Part shown: positions 42,849-51,640 of the stretch, one piece after another
How the letters are laid out: every line of letters begins with the position of its first letter
Numbering within the stretch: the first letter of the stretch is position 1
DNA from: Streptomyces marincola
Lineage (GTDB): Bacteria; Actinomycetota; Actinomycetes; Streptomycetales; Streptomycetaceae
Assembly: GCF_020410765.1 (NCBI RefSeq)
Contig: NZ_CP084541.1
Coordinates: forward strand, 2,976,001 to 3,040,000
DNA length: 64,000 nt
Direction: 5' to 3'
Made by a program: the position numbers and the translations under genes
Notes under the pieces: generated by a model
Database searches by the model: none
The model's input: the letters and a program-made list of their open reading frames with translations, nothing else
What the model was told of the DNA's origin: nothing

Positions 42849-43523
42849 ATGCGTGACGCATACCACGAGGAACTCGACGCGATCGGTGACAACCTGGTCG
42901 AGATGGCCCGTTTCGTCGGGTCCGCCATCGGGCGTGCGACGACGGCCATGCTCGATGCCGACCTGAAGCTCGCGGAGGCGGTCATAGCCGCCGACGACAA
43001 GGTCGACGAGATGCACAGGTCCTTGGAGAACGCGGCGATAGCCCTGCTCGCGCGCCAGCAGCCGGTGGCCACGGACCTGCGGATCGTCGTCACCTCGCTG
43101 CGGATGAGCGCCGATCTCGAACGGTGCGGCGACCTGGCGCAGCACGTCGCCAAGGTGGCCAGGCTCCGCTACCCCGACTCCGCCGTGCCGCGGGAGCTTT
43201 CGGCCACCATCCTGGAGATGGGCCAGCTCGCGCAGCGGCTGATGGCCAAGGCCACCGAGGTGCTGATCACCAAGGACGTCGACCTGGCCATGCAACTCGA
43301 ACAGGACGACGACGAGATGGACTCGCTGCACCGGACGCTGTTCGGCCACCTGCTGGACGACCGGTGGCACCACGGCATCGAGACGGCGGTGGACGTCACG
43401 CTGCTGGGCCGGTACTACGAACGGTTCGCCGACCACGCCGTGTCGATCGCCCGGCGCATGGTCTACCTCGTCACCGGCGAGCACGCCGACGAGTTCCTGC
43501 CCGAGCCGGAGGCCACCGTCTGA
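42849..43523 (+). CDS. phoU: phosphate signalling protein PhoU
   Basis: 224 aa. Two repeats of a three-helix bundle with the conserved ExxxD metal motifs (EMHRSLENAAIALLARQQPVATDLR cited by its end ARQQPVATDLR; ERCGDLAQHV; YYERFADHAVSIARR). It conveys phosphate-transporter status to PhoR. A GAGGAAGGA site precedes the ATG. A PHO box 77 bases upstream indicates feedback through PhoP. Confidence 0.95.
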   Translation: MRDAYHEELDAIGDNLVEMARFVGSAIGRATTAMLDADLKLAEAVIAADDKVDEMHRSLENAAIALLARQQPVATDLRIVVTSLRMSADLERCGDLAQHVAKVARLRYPDSAVPRELSATILEMGQLAQRLMAKATEVLITKDVDLAMQLEQDDDEMDSLHRTLFGHLLDDRWHHGIETAVDVTLLGRYYERFADHAVSIARRMVYLVTGEHADEFLPEPEATV

Positions 43524-43621
43524 CACCGTGTGCTCCCGCGCGCCCGTTCTGCGCGGTGCCGCGCCCGCCGTCGCGGGGGTTCCAATGGCCGCGGAGGACA
43601 TCCGCTGCCGAGGAGGGACCC

Positions 43622-43789
43622 ATGGCTGCCTCACCTGCCGCACCCGCCCCGATGCCCGTGCCCGCCGCGTCCGCCGCGCCGTCCGGGCGGCGTCCGCTGC
43701 CCCTGGTGGCCGGCTGCGGCTGCGGCTCAGGTTGCAGCTGCGGCTGCCAGTCGGGCTCGGCCTGCCAGTGCGGGGGGAACTGCGGCTGA
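43622..43789 (+). CDS. 55-aa cysteine-rich, metallothionein-like protein
   Basis: A Pro/Ala-rich N-terminal half precedes a tail with eight cysteines at residues 32, 34, 38, 40, 42, 48, 50 and 54, in CxC and CxCxC patterns separated by Gly and Ser (GCGCGSGCSCGC, ACQCGGNC). Aromatic residues are absent, as in metallothioneins. AGGAGGG precedes the ATG, and a strong terminator follows. A metal-binding or metal-storage role is likely but inferred; a peptide precursor is an alternative. It lies 98 bases after phoU and may be cotranscribed. Confidence 0.75.
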   Translation: MAASPAAPAPMPVPAASAAPSGRRPLPLVAGCGCGSGCSCGCQSGSACQCGGNCG

Positions 43790-43812
43790 TCTGACGGACC
43801 GGAGGACCGAAC

Positions 43813-43849
43813 GCACGGGCCGCCCGCCGCACGGCCGGGCGGCCCGTGC
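43813..43849. terminator. terminator after the Cys-rich gene
   Basis: A 14-bp stem (GCACGGGCCGCCCG) with a 9-base loop, shared with the convergent histidine kinase gene. Confidence 0.8.
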
Positions 43850-43879
43850 CCGTTCCCGTGCCCGTTCCGGCGGCCCGGC

Positions 43880-45154
43880 TCAGGGGCCGCGCTCCGCGGT
43901 CGGCGGCGGCCAGGGCAGTTCGGCCACGAGGTCGAACGCCGTGCCGCGTGCGCCGTGCCTGATGGTGCCGCCGTCCAGGGCCACCCGTTCCTCAAGCCCC
44001 GCGAGCCCGGCCCCCGCGCCCGGGATCACCGCATCCGCGCCGCCGCGGACCGGGAGCGCGTTGCGCACCGCGACCGTGAGGCCCGCGCCGGGGCCGCCCG
44101 CCACCGTCACCTCGACCCGCGCCTCGGGGGCGTGCTTGCGGGCGTTCGTCAGCCCCTCCTGCACCACCCGGTACGCGGTGCGCTGCACCTGGCGCCGCAG
44201 CGAGCCGAGCGCCCGCTCGTCGCACGCGCGCCGCCAGCTCACGCGCTGGCCCGCGCGCCTGGCCTCGGCCACCAGTTCGTCGATGTCGGCCACGCCGGGC
44301 TGCGGCGCCTCCTCGGCGGCGGGGCTGCCGCGCAGCACGGTCAGCACCTCGCGCAGCTCCGTCAGCGCCTGGTGCGCGGTGTCGCGGATCAGCTGGGCGG
44401 TGTCCTCGATCTCCGCGTCCGACAGCGGCTTGGCGCCGCGCGCCGTCGCGCCGGTGCGGTACGCCAGCGCGCCGGCGTGCACGGAGAGCAACGAGATCCG
44501 GTGGGCCAGGACGTCGTGCATCTCACGGGCGATGGCCTCCCGCTCCGTCCGCCTGGCGTCCGCCAGCCGCCTGGCGTGCTCGGCCCGTTCCCGCTGCGCG
44601 TCCTCCCGCAGCCGCGCCACGAGTTCGCGCCGGGCGCGCACGCCCGCGCCCCACGTGGTGACGAACAGGATGAACGCCACCGCGAGGGCGGCATCCGTCC
44701 ACCCGCCCGCGTGCGGCACGGTGTAGATCAGCAGGTAGGGGATCGTGACGAGCAGGTGGGCCGCCACCACGAGCAGCGCGGTGCGCCACGGCACGCGCAC
44801 CCCGAGGTTGAACAGGACGACGGTGAGCGCTCCCGCGAACGTCGTCGAGAACACGCTGAGCGGCAGCATCGCGATCGCGAGCAGCAGCGGGAATCGGCGC
44901 CGCCACCAGAGGGCCAGGCACGCCAGCGCCCCGGCCGGCGCGTCGATCGCGACGATCCACGCGGGGAGGTGGCCGGCATCGGCCTCGAAGCCGGTGAGCA
45001 GCGCCCACAGCAGCACCGCCCACGCGAACGCCAGCGTGTCGACCAGCCAGTCCCGGCCCGTGCGGCGCACGGGTTCGCGCCCGCCGCCGAACCGCAGCTC
45101 CCCCGGCAGCAGCCACCGGTGCTCCCAGGATTCGCGCACCCCCGTGTCGCCCAT
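43880..45154 (-). CDS. orphan NarL-type sensor histidine kinase
   Basis: 424 aa. About four to five membrane helices lie at residues 37-170. The HisKA_3 phospho-acceptor is His213 in EREAIAREMHDVLAHRISLL. The HATPase domain has VVQEGLTNARKHAP and GAGAGLAGLEERVALDGG. No response regulator gene is adjacent on either side, unlike most kinases of this class, so its partner is elsewhere. Signal unknown. Confidence 0.9.
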   Translation of the reverse strand: MGDTGVRESWEHRWLLPGELRFGGGREPVRRTGRDWLVDTLAFAWAVLLWALLTGFEADAGHLPAWIVAIDAPAGALACLALWWRRRFPLLLAIAMLPLSVFSTTFAGALTVVLFNLGVRVPWRTALLVVAAHLLVTIPYLLIYTVPHAGGWTDAALAVAFILFVTTWGAGVRARRELVARLREDAQRERAEHARRLADARRTEREAIAREMHDVLAHRISLLSVHAGALAYRTGATARGAKPLSDAEIEDTAQLIRDTAHQALTELREVLTVLRGSPAAEEAPQPGVADIDELVAEARRAGQRVSWRRACDERALGSLRRQVQRTAYRVVQEGLTNARKHAPEARVEVTVAGGPGAGLTVAVRNALPVRGGADAVIPGAGAGLAGLEERVALDGGTIRHGARGTAFDLVAELPWPPPTAERGP

Positions 45155-45229
45155 GCCCCCGACCCTATGCCGGGCCGGGCCAGGGCCGCCCGGGAAACGG
45201 GGCCGCCGCGCGCCGCCGCGGCACGGACG

Positions 45230-45264
45230 GGCCCCCGGCCGCGCGGAGCACGCGGGCGGGGGCC
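45230..45264 (-). terminator. possible gpmA terminator
   Basis: GGCCCCCG and CGGGGGCC form an 8-bp stem with a long loop, 17 bases after the gpmA stop. Confidence 0.35.
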
Positions 45265-45280
45265 GGTACGCGAAAACGGG

Positions 45281-46039
45281 TTACTTCTTGCCCTGGTTCT
45301 TCACGGCCTCGATCGCGGCCTTCGCGGCCTCGGGGTCGAGGTAGGTGCCGTGCGGGACGACCGGGCGGTAGTCGGCGTCGAGCTCGTACAGCAGCGGGAT
45401 GCCGGTGGGGATGTTCAGGCCCACGATGTCGGCGTCCGAGATGCCGTCGAGGTGCTTGACCAGGGCCCGCAGGCTGTTGCCGTGGGCGGCGACCAGCACG
45501 GTCCTGCCCGTGGCCAGGTCGGGCACGATGGCGTCGTACCAGTAGGGCAGCATGCGGACGACGACGTCCTTGAGGCACTCGGTGCGCGGCCTGACCTCGC
45601 TGGGCAGCGCGGCGTAGCGCGGGTCGTCGCTCTGCGACCACTCGGCGCCGTCCGCGAGCTCAGGCGGCGGGGTGTCGTAGGAGCGGCGCCACTTCATGAA
45701 CTGCTCCTCGCCGAACTCGGCGAGCGTGGCGGCCTTGTCCTTGCCCTGGAGCGCGCCGTAGTGCCGCTCGTTCAGACGCCAGGAGCGGCGCACCGGGATC
45801 CAGGCGCGGTCGGCGGCGTCGAGCGCGAGGTTCGCGGTGCGGATGGCGCGCTTGAGGGTGGAGGTGTGCAGCACGTCGGGCAGCAGCCCGGCGTCCGTCA
45901 GCAGCTCACCGCCGCGCACGGCCTCGCGTTCGCCCTTGTCCGTCAGGTTGACGTCCACCCAGCCGGTGAACAGGTTCTTCGCGTTCCATTCGCTCTCGCC
46001 GTGGCGGAGCAGGATCAGCTTGTACGGTGCGTCGGCCAT
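45281..46039 (-). CDS. gpmA: 2,3-bisphosphoglycerate-dependent phosphoglycerate mutase
   Basis: 252 aa. It interconverts 3- and 2-phosphoglycerate in glycolysis. The catalytic His is in LILLRHGESEWNAKNLFTGW (cited as RHGESEWN), with LNERHYGALQGKDK and VLVAAHGNSLRALVKHL completing the site. There is no Shine-Dalgarno sequence; TAACCT (46046-46051) ends 6 bases before the ATG, so the mRNA is probably leaderless. Confidence 0.96.
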   Translation of the reverse strand: MADAPYKLILLRHGESEWNAKNLFTGWVDVNLTDKGEREAVRGGELLTDAGLLPDVLHTSTLKRAIRTANLALDAADRAWIPVRRSWRLNERHYGALQGKDKAATLAEFGEEQFMKWRRSYDTPPPELADGAEWSQSDDPRYAALPSEVRPRTECLKDVVVRMLPYWYDAIVPDLATGRTVLVAAHGNSLRALVKHLDGISDADIVGLNIPTGIPLLYELDADYRPVVPHGTYLDPEAAKAAIEAVKNQGKK

Positions 46040-46112
46040 GCCCCGAGGTTAGACGAGCCGGGTGGCGCCGCCGGATGCGGCCCGTGGAACACCATGGGTA
46101 CAAAATGGGGTA

Positions 46113-48812
46113 ATGAGGGCAATACTGCGGAGTCGGCGGAACGGGCGGGAGCGCGGCTCCTCCGTGTTCAGCGTCCGCAGCGTCGTGGGGCAGATGTTCA
46201 TCCTGCTGGTCGGTCTTGTCTCGCTGCTCGTCGCCGCCGCCGTGGTGATCCTCGTCGTGCAGTCCCGGCACGTGAAGACCGAGGCCGCCTTCGACCGGTC
46301 CCTCGGGGTGGCCGCGGCCGTCGCCGCGTCCCCGAGCACCGTCGAGGCGCTGCGCTCCCCCGACCCGACCCGCCTGCTCCAGCCGCGGGCCGAGGCCATC
46401 AGGAAGCGCGCCGACGTGGACTTCGTGGTCGTGATGAGCCCGGAAGGGACCCGTTGGACGCACCCGGAGGAGGACCGCATCGGCCGGCACTTCGTCGGCA
46501 CGATCGGCCCGGCCAGGGAGGGCCGCGTGGTCCGCGAGTCCGTCGACGGGACCATCGGCCCCCTGCACCAGGTCACGCTGCCCGTGCGCGACGAGGACGG
46601 CGAGATCGTCGGCCTCGTCAGCTCCGGCGTCACGGTCGGCAGCATCAACCTCATGCTCACCGACGAACTGCCGCTCCTGCTCGGCACGGGCGGCGGCGTG
46701 ATCGCCCTGGCCAGCGGCGGCGCCGCCCTGGTCAGCCGCCGCCTGCTGCGGCAGACGCGCGGCCTCGGCCCCGACGAGATCACCCGCATGTACGAGCACC
46801 ACGACACGGTGCTGCACTCGGTGCGCGAGGGCGTGCTGATCGTCGACGAGAACGGCCGCATGCTGCTGGCGAACGACGAGGCCAAACGGCTGCTCGGGCT
46901 GCCGGACGACGCCCCGGGGCGCCCGGTCGGCGACCTCGGGCTCGACCGGGCGGCCCTCGCGCTGCTGACCGCCGACCGCGAGGTGACGGACGAGGTGCAC
47001 CTGTCGGGCGGCCGGCTGCTCGCCGTCAACCACCGGCTGGTGGCCCCGCCGGGCGGCGGCCCGCCCACCGGCGTGACGACGCTCAGGGACACCACCGAGA
47101 TGCGCGCGCTCTCCGGCCGCGCCGAGGCCGCCCAGAAACGCCTGTCGCTGCTGTACGCCGCGAGCGTGCGCATCGGCACCACGCTGGAGATCGGCCGCAC
47201 CGCCGAGGAGCTGGCCGAGGTCGCCGTCCCCGACTTCGCCGACTACGTCACGGTCGACCTCATCGAGGAGGTGCTGAACGGCGAGGCGCCGGGCGAGGCG
47301 CCGGCCGCCATGCGCCGCGCGGCCGTCGGCGGCGTCGAGGAGAGCCATCCGCTGCGGCAGGCGCGGTCCCGCGTCGTGCTCGGGCGCGACTCGCCGCAGA
47401 TGGACAACCTGGCGGCCGGGCGCGCCGTCGTCGAGAACGACCTGCCCGGCACCGACTGGTGGCACGGCGGCGACCCCGAACACGCCGCGCTGCTGCGCGA
47501 CCACGGCTTCCACTCGCTGGTCACCGCGCCGCTGCACGCCCGGAACACGGTCCTCGGCGTCGCGGCGTTCTGGCGGGCGGAGAACCCGGAGCCGTTCGAC
47601 GGCGAGGACCTGTCCCTCGCCGAGGAACTGGCCGCGCGCACCGCTGTCTGCGTCGACAACGCCCGCCGCTACACGCGCGAGCACGGCATGGCCGCCACGC
47701 TCCAGCGCAGCCTGCTGCCGCGCGCGCTTCCCGACCAGAACGCCGTCGAGGCCGCCTACCGCTACCGGCCGGCGCAGGCGGTCGGCGGGGACTTCTTCGA
47801 CGTGATCCCGCTCTCGGGGGCCCGCGTCGCGCTCGTCGTCGGCGACGTCGTGGGGCACGGGCTGCGCGCCGCGGCCACCATGGGCCGGCTGCGCACCGCC
47901 GTGTACAACTTCGCGGCGCTCGACCTGCCGCCCGACGAGGTGCTCGGCCGGCTCGACGAACTGGCCGACCGCACCGACCGGGACGAGACGGACGGCGAGG
48001 ACGTGGGCTCCGTCACCGGCGCGACCTGCCTGTACGCCATCTACGACCCGGTCGAGGGCCTGTGCACCATGGCCAGGGCCGGGCACCTGCCGCCGGCGCT
48101 GATCCACCCGGACGGCCGGGTCGAGTTCCCCGAGGTGCCCGCGCAGCCGCCGCTCGGCGTCGGCGGCATGCCGTTCGAGACGGCCGAGCTGCGGCTGGCC
48201 GAGGGCACCGGCCTCGTCCTGTACACGGACGGCCTCGTCGAGGCCAGGGACCGGGACATCGACACCGGCCTCGACCTGCTGCGGACCGCGCTCGAACGCG
48301 CCCCGCGCGCCCCCGAGGCGGCCTGCGACGACGTGCTCGCCGCGATGCTGCCCGAGCCGCCGTCCGACGACGTCGCGCTGCTCATGGCGCGCACGCGCGT
48401 GCTGTCGCCCGACCGGGTCGCGACGTGGGACGTGCCGTTCGACCCGGCGGCGGTGTCGGCCGTCCGCGCCGACGCGGCGCGCCGGCTCGCGGACTGGGGT
48501 CTTTCGGAGGCCGCGTTCGTCACGGAGCTGATCCTCACCGAGCTGGTCACGAACGCCATCCGGCACGCCGCGGGCCCCATCCGGCTGCGGCTGCTGCGCG
48601 ACCGCGCCCTGATCTGCGAGGTCTCCGACGGCAGCAGCACCTCGCCGCACCCGCGCAACGCCTCCGCCACGGACGAGGGCGGGCGCGGCCTCTTCCTGGT
48701 CACGCAGTACGCCGACCGGTGGGGCACGCGGTACACGCCGGACGGCAAGATCATCTGGGCGGAGCAGCGGCTGCCGCGGCGCGCGGGGCGCCGGCCGTCC
48801 GCCGGGGCGTGA
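46113..48812 (+). CDS. membrane sensor PP2C (SpoIIE) phosphatase with a C-terminal anti-sigma kinase-like domain
   Basis: 899 aa. Membrane helices at about 26-49 and 186-206 bracket an extracytoplasmic sensor resembling CitA/DcuS. PAS follows at about 225-330, GAF at 350-520, the SpoIIE phosphatase at about 545-750 (AVGGDFFDVIPLSGARVALVVGDVVGHGL cited by VGGDFFDV and VGDVVGHG), then an RsbW/SpoIIAB-like HATPase at about 770-890 (LTELVTNAIRHA, DEGGRGLFLV). Phosphatase and kinase modules in one chain could switch an anti-anti-sigma factor. GGGG lies close before the ATG. Confidence 0.9.
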   Translation: MRAILRSRRNGRERGSSVFSVRSVVGQMFILLVGLVSLLVAAAVVILVVQSRHVKTEAAFDRSLGVAAAVAASPSTVEALRSPDPTRLLQPRAEAIRKRADVDFVVVMSPEGTRWTHPEEDRIGRHFVGTIGPAREGRVVRESVDGTIGPLHQVTLPVRDEDGEIVGLVSSGVTVGSINLMLTDELPLLLGTGGGVIALASGGAALVSRRLLRQTRGLGPDEITRMYEHHDTVLHSVREGVLIVDENGRMLLANDEAKRLLGLPDDAPGRPVGDLGLDRAALALLTADREVTDEVHLSGGRLLAVNHRLVAPPGGGPPTGVTTLRDTTEMRALSGRAEAAQKRLSLLYAASVRIGTTLEIGRTAEELAEVAVPDFADYVTVDLIEEVLNGEAPGEAPAAMRRAAVGGVEESHPLRQARSRVVLGRDSPQMDNLAAGRAVVENDLPGTDWWHGGDPEHAALLRDHGFHSLVTAPLHARNTVLGVAAFWRAENPEPFDGEDLSLAEELAARTAVCVDNARRYTREHGMAATLQRSLLPRALPDQNAVEAAYRYRPAQAVGGDFFDVIPLSGARVALVVGDVVGHGLRAAATMGRLRTAVYNFAALDLPPDEVLGRLDELADRTDRDETDGEDVGSVTGATCLYAIYDPVEGLCTMARAGHLPPALIHPDGRVEFPEVPAQPPLGVGGMPFETAELRLAEGTGLVLYTDGLVEARDRDIDTGLDLLRTALERAPRAPEAACDDVLAAMLPEPPSDDVALLMARTRVLSPDRVATWDVPFDPAAVSAVRADAARRLADWGLSEAAFVTELILTELVTNAIRHAAGPIRLRLLRDRALICEVSDGSSTSPHPRNASATDEGGRGLFLVTQYADRWGTRYTPDGKIIWAEQRLPRRAGRRPSAGA

Positions 48813-48839
48813 GCGGCCCCCGGGCGAGGCAGCGGCGCG

Positions 48840-49385
48840 TCAGCCCCCCGCGCCGTCCCCGCCGGCGCGCGCGTCGCCCCCGCCGGCGCGCGGACGCGTC
48901 AGGTGCGCGAACGCGTCAAGGTTGCGCGTCGACTCACCGCGCGCCCGCCGCCAGGCGTACTCCTTCCTGATCGCGCCCGCGAAACCCAGTTCGAGCAGCG
49001 TGTTGAACGAGCCGTCCGCGTGTTCGAGCACGGTCCCGAGCACGCGGTCCACCTCGGCGGGCGTGACGGCGGCGAGCGGCAGCCGCCCCGCGAGGTACAC
49101 GTCACCGAGCCGGTCCACCGCGAACGCCACGACGTACAGGCGCGTGTTCCGCTCCAGCAGCCAGCGGTGCACGCCGGCCTCGTTCTCGTCCGGCCGCCGG
49201 ATGACGAACGCGTTCACCGACACCGCGTGCCGGCCCACCACCAGCGAACACGTCGTCGACAGCTTGCGCGTCCCCGGCAGCGTCACCACGAAGTGCCCGC
49301 GGCCCGCCCGCTCCCACTCCGCGCCCGCGTCGCGCAGGTAGTCCTCGATCACCCGCTCCGCGCCGGCCGCGTCCCGTTCAGCCAT
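48840..49385 (-). CDS. YbjN-domain protein
   Basis: 181 aa. The YbjN fold (chaperone-like, related to type III secretion chaperones) is marked by VIEDYLRDAGAEWERAGRGHF, FVIRRPDENEAGVHRWLLERN and LEHADGSFNTLLELGFAGAIRKEY (cited by ADGSFNTLLELGF). The first 8 bases overlap the end of mshA, and TACGAT (49392-49397) inside mshA ends 6 bases before the ATG, so it may also be transcribed on its own as a leaderless mRNA. Function unknown. Confidence 0.87.
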   Translation of the reverse strand: MAERDAAGAERVIEDYLRDAGAEWERAGRGHFVVTLPGTRKLSTTCSLVVGRHAVSVNAFVIRRPDENEAGVHRWLLERNTRLYVVAFAVDRLGDVYLAGRLPLAAVTPAEVDRVLGTVLEHADGSFNTLLELGFAGAIRKEYAWRRARGESTRNLDAFAHLTRPRAGGGDARAGGDGAGG

Positions 49386-50667
49386 GCGCGGATCGTAGCC
49401 CGCCGCCGCGCCGCGAGAACCGGTGCGCCTCCACCGCCCGCCGGTACACCGCGAGAGTGCCGGCCGCCGCCGTGTCCCAGCCGAAACGCCGCGCGTGCCG
49501 CGCCGCCGCCGCACCGAGCCGTTCCGAGAGACCCGGCCGCTCCGCGAACGCGCGCAGCGCCGCCGCCCAGTCCACCGGGTCGTGCCCGTCGATGAGGAAC
49601 CCCGTGGCCCCGTCGCGCACCACCACGGGCAGCCCGCCGACCGCCGCGGCCACCACCGGCGTGCCGCACGCCTGCGCCTCGGCCGCCACAAGACCGAACG
49701 ACTCGTTGTACGACGGCATCATCAGCACGTTCGCCGCCCGGTACCAGTCCGCGAGCCGCTCCTGCCCGACCGGCGGGAAGAAGTGCACCAGGTCGGCCAG
49801 CCCGAGACGGGCGGCCAGCTTCTGCATCCGCTCGGGCCGCGCGAGCCCGCTGCCGCTCGGCCCGCCCACCACGGGGACCCACAGCCGCGAACGCAGCGAC
49901 GGGTCGCCGTCGAGCAGTTCCCTGACCGCGTGCAGCAGGATGTCCGGCCCCTTCAGGGGCTGGATGCGGCCCGCGAACAGCGGGATCAGCGCGTCCTGCG
50001 GCAGCCCGAGCCGCGCCCGCGCCGCCGCCCTGCCGTCCGCGGGGCAGAACGTCCCCAGGTTCACGCCCGGGTGCACGACCGCGGTCCGCAGCGGGTCGGC
50101 GTCGTAGTGGTCGACCAGCTGGGCCGCCTCCTGCGCGGTGTTCGCGATCAGCCGGTCGGCGGACTGCACGATCTGCGTCTCGCCGATCACGCGCGCGGCC
50201 GGCTCCGGTGTGTCCCCCGTGGCCAGCGACGCGTTCTTGACCTTCGCCATCGTGTGCATCGCGTGCACCAGCGGAACGCCCCAGCGCTCCGCCGCCAGCC
50301 AGCCGACGTGCCCGGACAGCCAGTAGTGCGAGTGCACCAGGTCGAAGTAGCCCGGCGGCTGCCCCGCCCACGCCTGCATGACGCCGTGCGTGAACGCGCA
50401 CAGCTGCGACGGCAGCTCCTCCTTGCTCAAACCCTCGTAAGGCCCCGCCTCCACGTGGCGCACGCGCACGCCCGGCGTCAGCTCCACGGTGGGCGCCAGG
50501 CCGCCGGACGTGGCGCGCGTGAAGATCTCGACCTCGACCCCCTGCGCGGCGAGCTGGCGGGACAGCTGGACGATGTAGACGTTCATCCCGCCGGCGTCCC
50601 CGGTGCCCGGCTGATCCAGCGGCGAGGTGTGGACGCTGAGCATCGCGACCCGGCCGACGTGTGCCAC
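49378..50667 (-). CDS. mshA: D-inositol-3-phosphate glycosyltransferase MshA
   Basis: 429 aa, GT4 family. It joins GlcNAc from UDP-GlcNAc to inositol-3-phosphate, the first step of mycothiol synthesis. GGMNVYIVQLSRQLAAQG is the N-terminal acceptor loop; FAGRIQPLKGPDILL and MPSYNESFGLVAAEAQACGTPVVAA (cited as YNESFGLVAAEAQACG) bind the nucleotide sugar. The GTG at 50667 is chosen because AGGAGG lies 6 bases before it; an upstream extension is not conserved-looking. mshD lies 4 kb downstream on the same strand. Confidence 0.95.
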   Translation of the reverse strand: MAHVGRVAMLSVHTSPLDQPGTGDAGGMNVYIVQLSRQLAAQGVEVEIFTRATSGGLAPTVELTPGVRVRHVEAGPYEGLSKEELPSQLCAFTHGVMQAWAGQPPGYFDLVHSHYWLSGHVGWLAAERWGVPLVHAMHTMAKVKNASLATGDTPEPAARVIGETQIVQSADRLIANTAQEAAQLVDHYDADPLRTAVVHPGVNLGTFCPADGRAAARARLGLPQDALIPLFAGRIQPLKGPDILLHAVRELLDGDPSLRSRLWVPVVGGPSGSGLARPERMQKLAARLGLADLVHFFPPVGQERLADWYRAANVLMMPSYNESFGLVAAEAQACGTPVVAAAVGGLPVVVRDGATGFLIDGHDPVDWAAALRAFAERPGLSERLGAAAARHARRFGWDTAAAGTLAVYRRAVEAHRFSRRGGGLRSAHG

Positions 50668-50839
50668 CGTGCCTCCTGACTGACGACGTACGAATCCGCA
50701 TGGTGCGCGCACCGTGCAACCACGCCCCGGGCCATCCTCTTCCCCTGCCGGGTGCCCACTCGTCCCGGCTCCACCCGCGCCCGCCCCACGCGGCCCACGC
50801 GGCCCTGCGGCCACCCGCCCGGCCGTTACGCTCGTCCGC

Positions 50840-51640
50840 ATGGCGGAAGGGACGGCGACCCGGGGCACCACCAACCCCAACCGGCTGCGGCGCATGGACC
50901 GCTGGATCGCGGACCTGCACGGCCCCGCGCTGCGCCGGGCGCCCGGGCCGCCGCTCGCGGTCGACCTCGGCTACGGCGCGGCGCCGTGGACCGCGGTGGA
51001 GCTGTGGCACCGCCTCGCGCGCGTGCGCCCCGGCACCCGCGTGGCGGGCGTGGAGATCGACCCGGAACGGGTGGCCGCGGCGGCCGGGTACCGGCGGCCG
51101 GGCCTCGACTTCGTGCGCGGCGGGTTCGAGCTGCCCCTGCCCGGCGGTGAACGCCCGCTGCTGATCCGGGCCGCGAACGTGCTGCGCCAGTACCCCGAGC
51201 ACGAGGTGAACGGCGCGTGGGCCCGGCTGTGCGCCCGGCTCGCGCCCGGCGGGCTGCTGGTCGAGGGCACGTGCGACGAGGTCGGGCGCCGGCACGTGTG
51301 GGTGGCGCTCGGCCCCGAGGGGCCGAGGACCGTCACGTTCGCCGCCCGCCTCGCGGGCCTCGGCGCCCCGTCCGAGCTGGCGGAACGGCTCCCGAAGGCG
51401 CTGATCCACCGCAACGTGCCCGGCGAGCCCGTGCACGCGTTCCTGCGCGACTTCGACCGGGCCTGGGCCGCCGCCGCGCCCTACGGCCCGCTCGGCGCGC
51501 GCCAGCGGTGGGTGCGCGCGGTCGCCTCGCTGTCCGGCGGCTGGCCGCTCGCGGACGGGCCGCGCCGCTGGCGGCAGGGCGAGGTCACGGTGCGCTGGCC
51601 GGCCCTCGCGCCTCGTCAGGCCCCGCGGCCCCGGCCCTGA
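50840..51640 (+). CDS. class I SAM-dependent methyltransferase-like protein
   Basis: 266 aa. The SAM-binding motif AVDLGYGAAPWTAVELWHRL and the acidic VAGVEIDPERV support a Rossmann methyltransferase; motif II-like LLIRAANVLRQY follows. Substrate unknown. TACGCT (50827-50832) ends 7 bases before the ATG, suggesting a leaderless mRNA. It is divergent from mshA, and its 3' end overlaps the convergent Nudix gene by 25 bp. Confidence 0.85.
   Translation: MAEGTATRGTTNPNRLRRMDRWIADLHGPALRRAPGPPLAVDLGYGAAPWTAVELWHRLARVRPGTRVAGVEIDPERVAAAAGYRRPGLDFVRGGFELPLPGGERPLLIRAANVLRQYPEHEVNGAWARLCARLAPGGLLVEGTCDEVGRRHVWVALGPEGPRTVTFAARLAGLGAPSELAERLPKALIHRNVPGEPVHAFLRDFDRAWAAAAPYGPLGARQRWVRAVASLSGGWPLADGPRRWRQGEVTVRWPALAPRQAPRPRP

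Noticed and set aside
45906..48650. A 914-residue minus-strand open frame
   Set aside because: It is antisense to the SpoIIE phosphatase gene, which has clear domains and codon bias.
43955..48970. A very long plus-strand open frame across several genes
   Set aside because: It is antisense or out of frame to the histidine kinase, gpmA and phosphatase genes and its translation is Arg/Pro/Ala-rich without domains; it results from GC bias.
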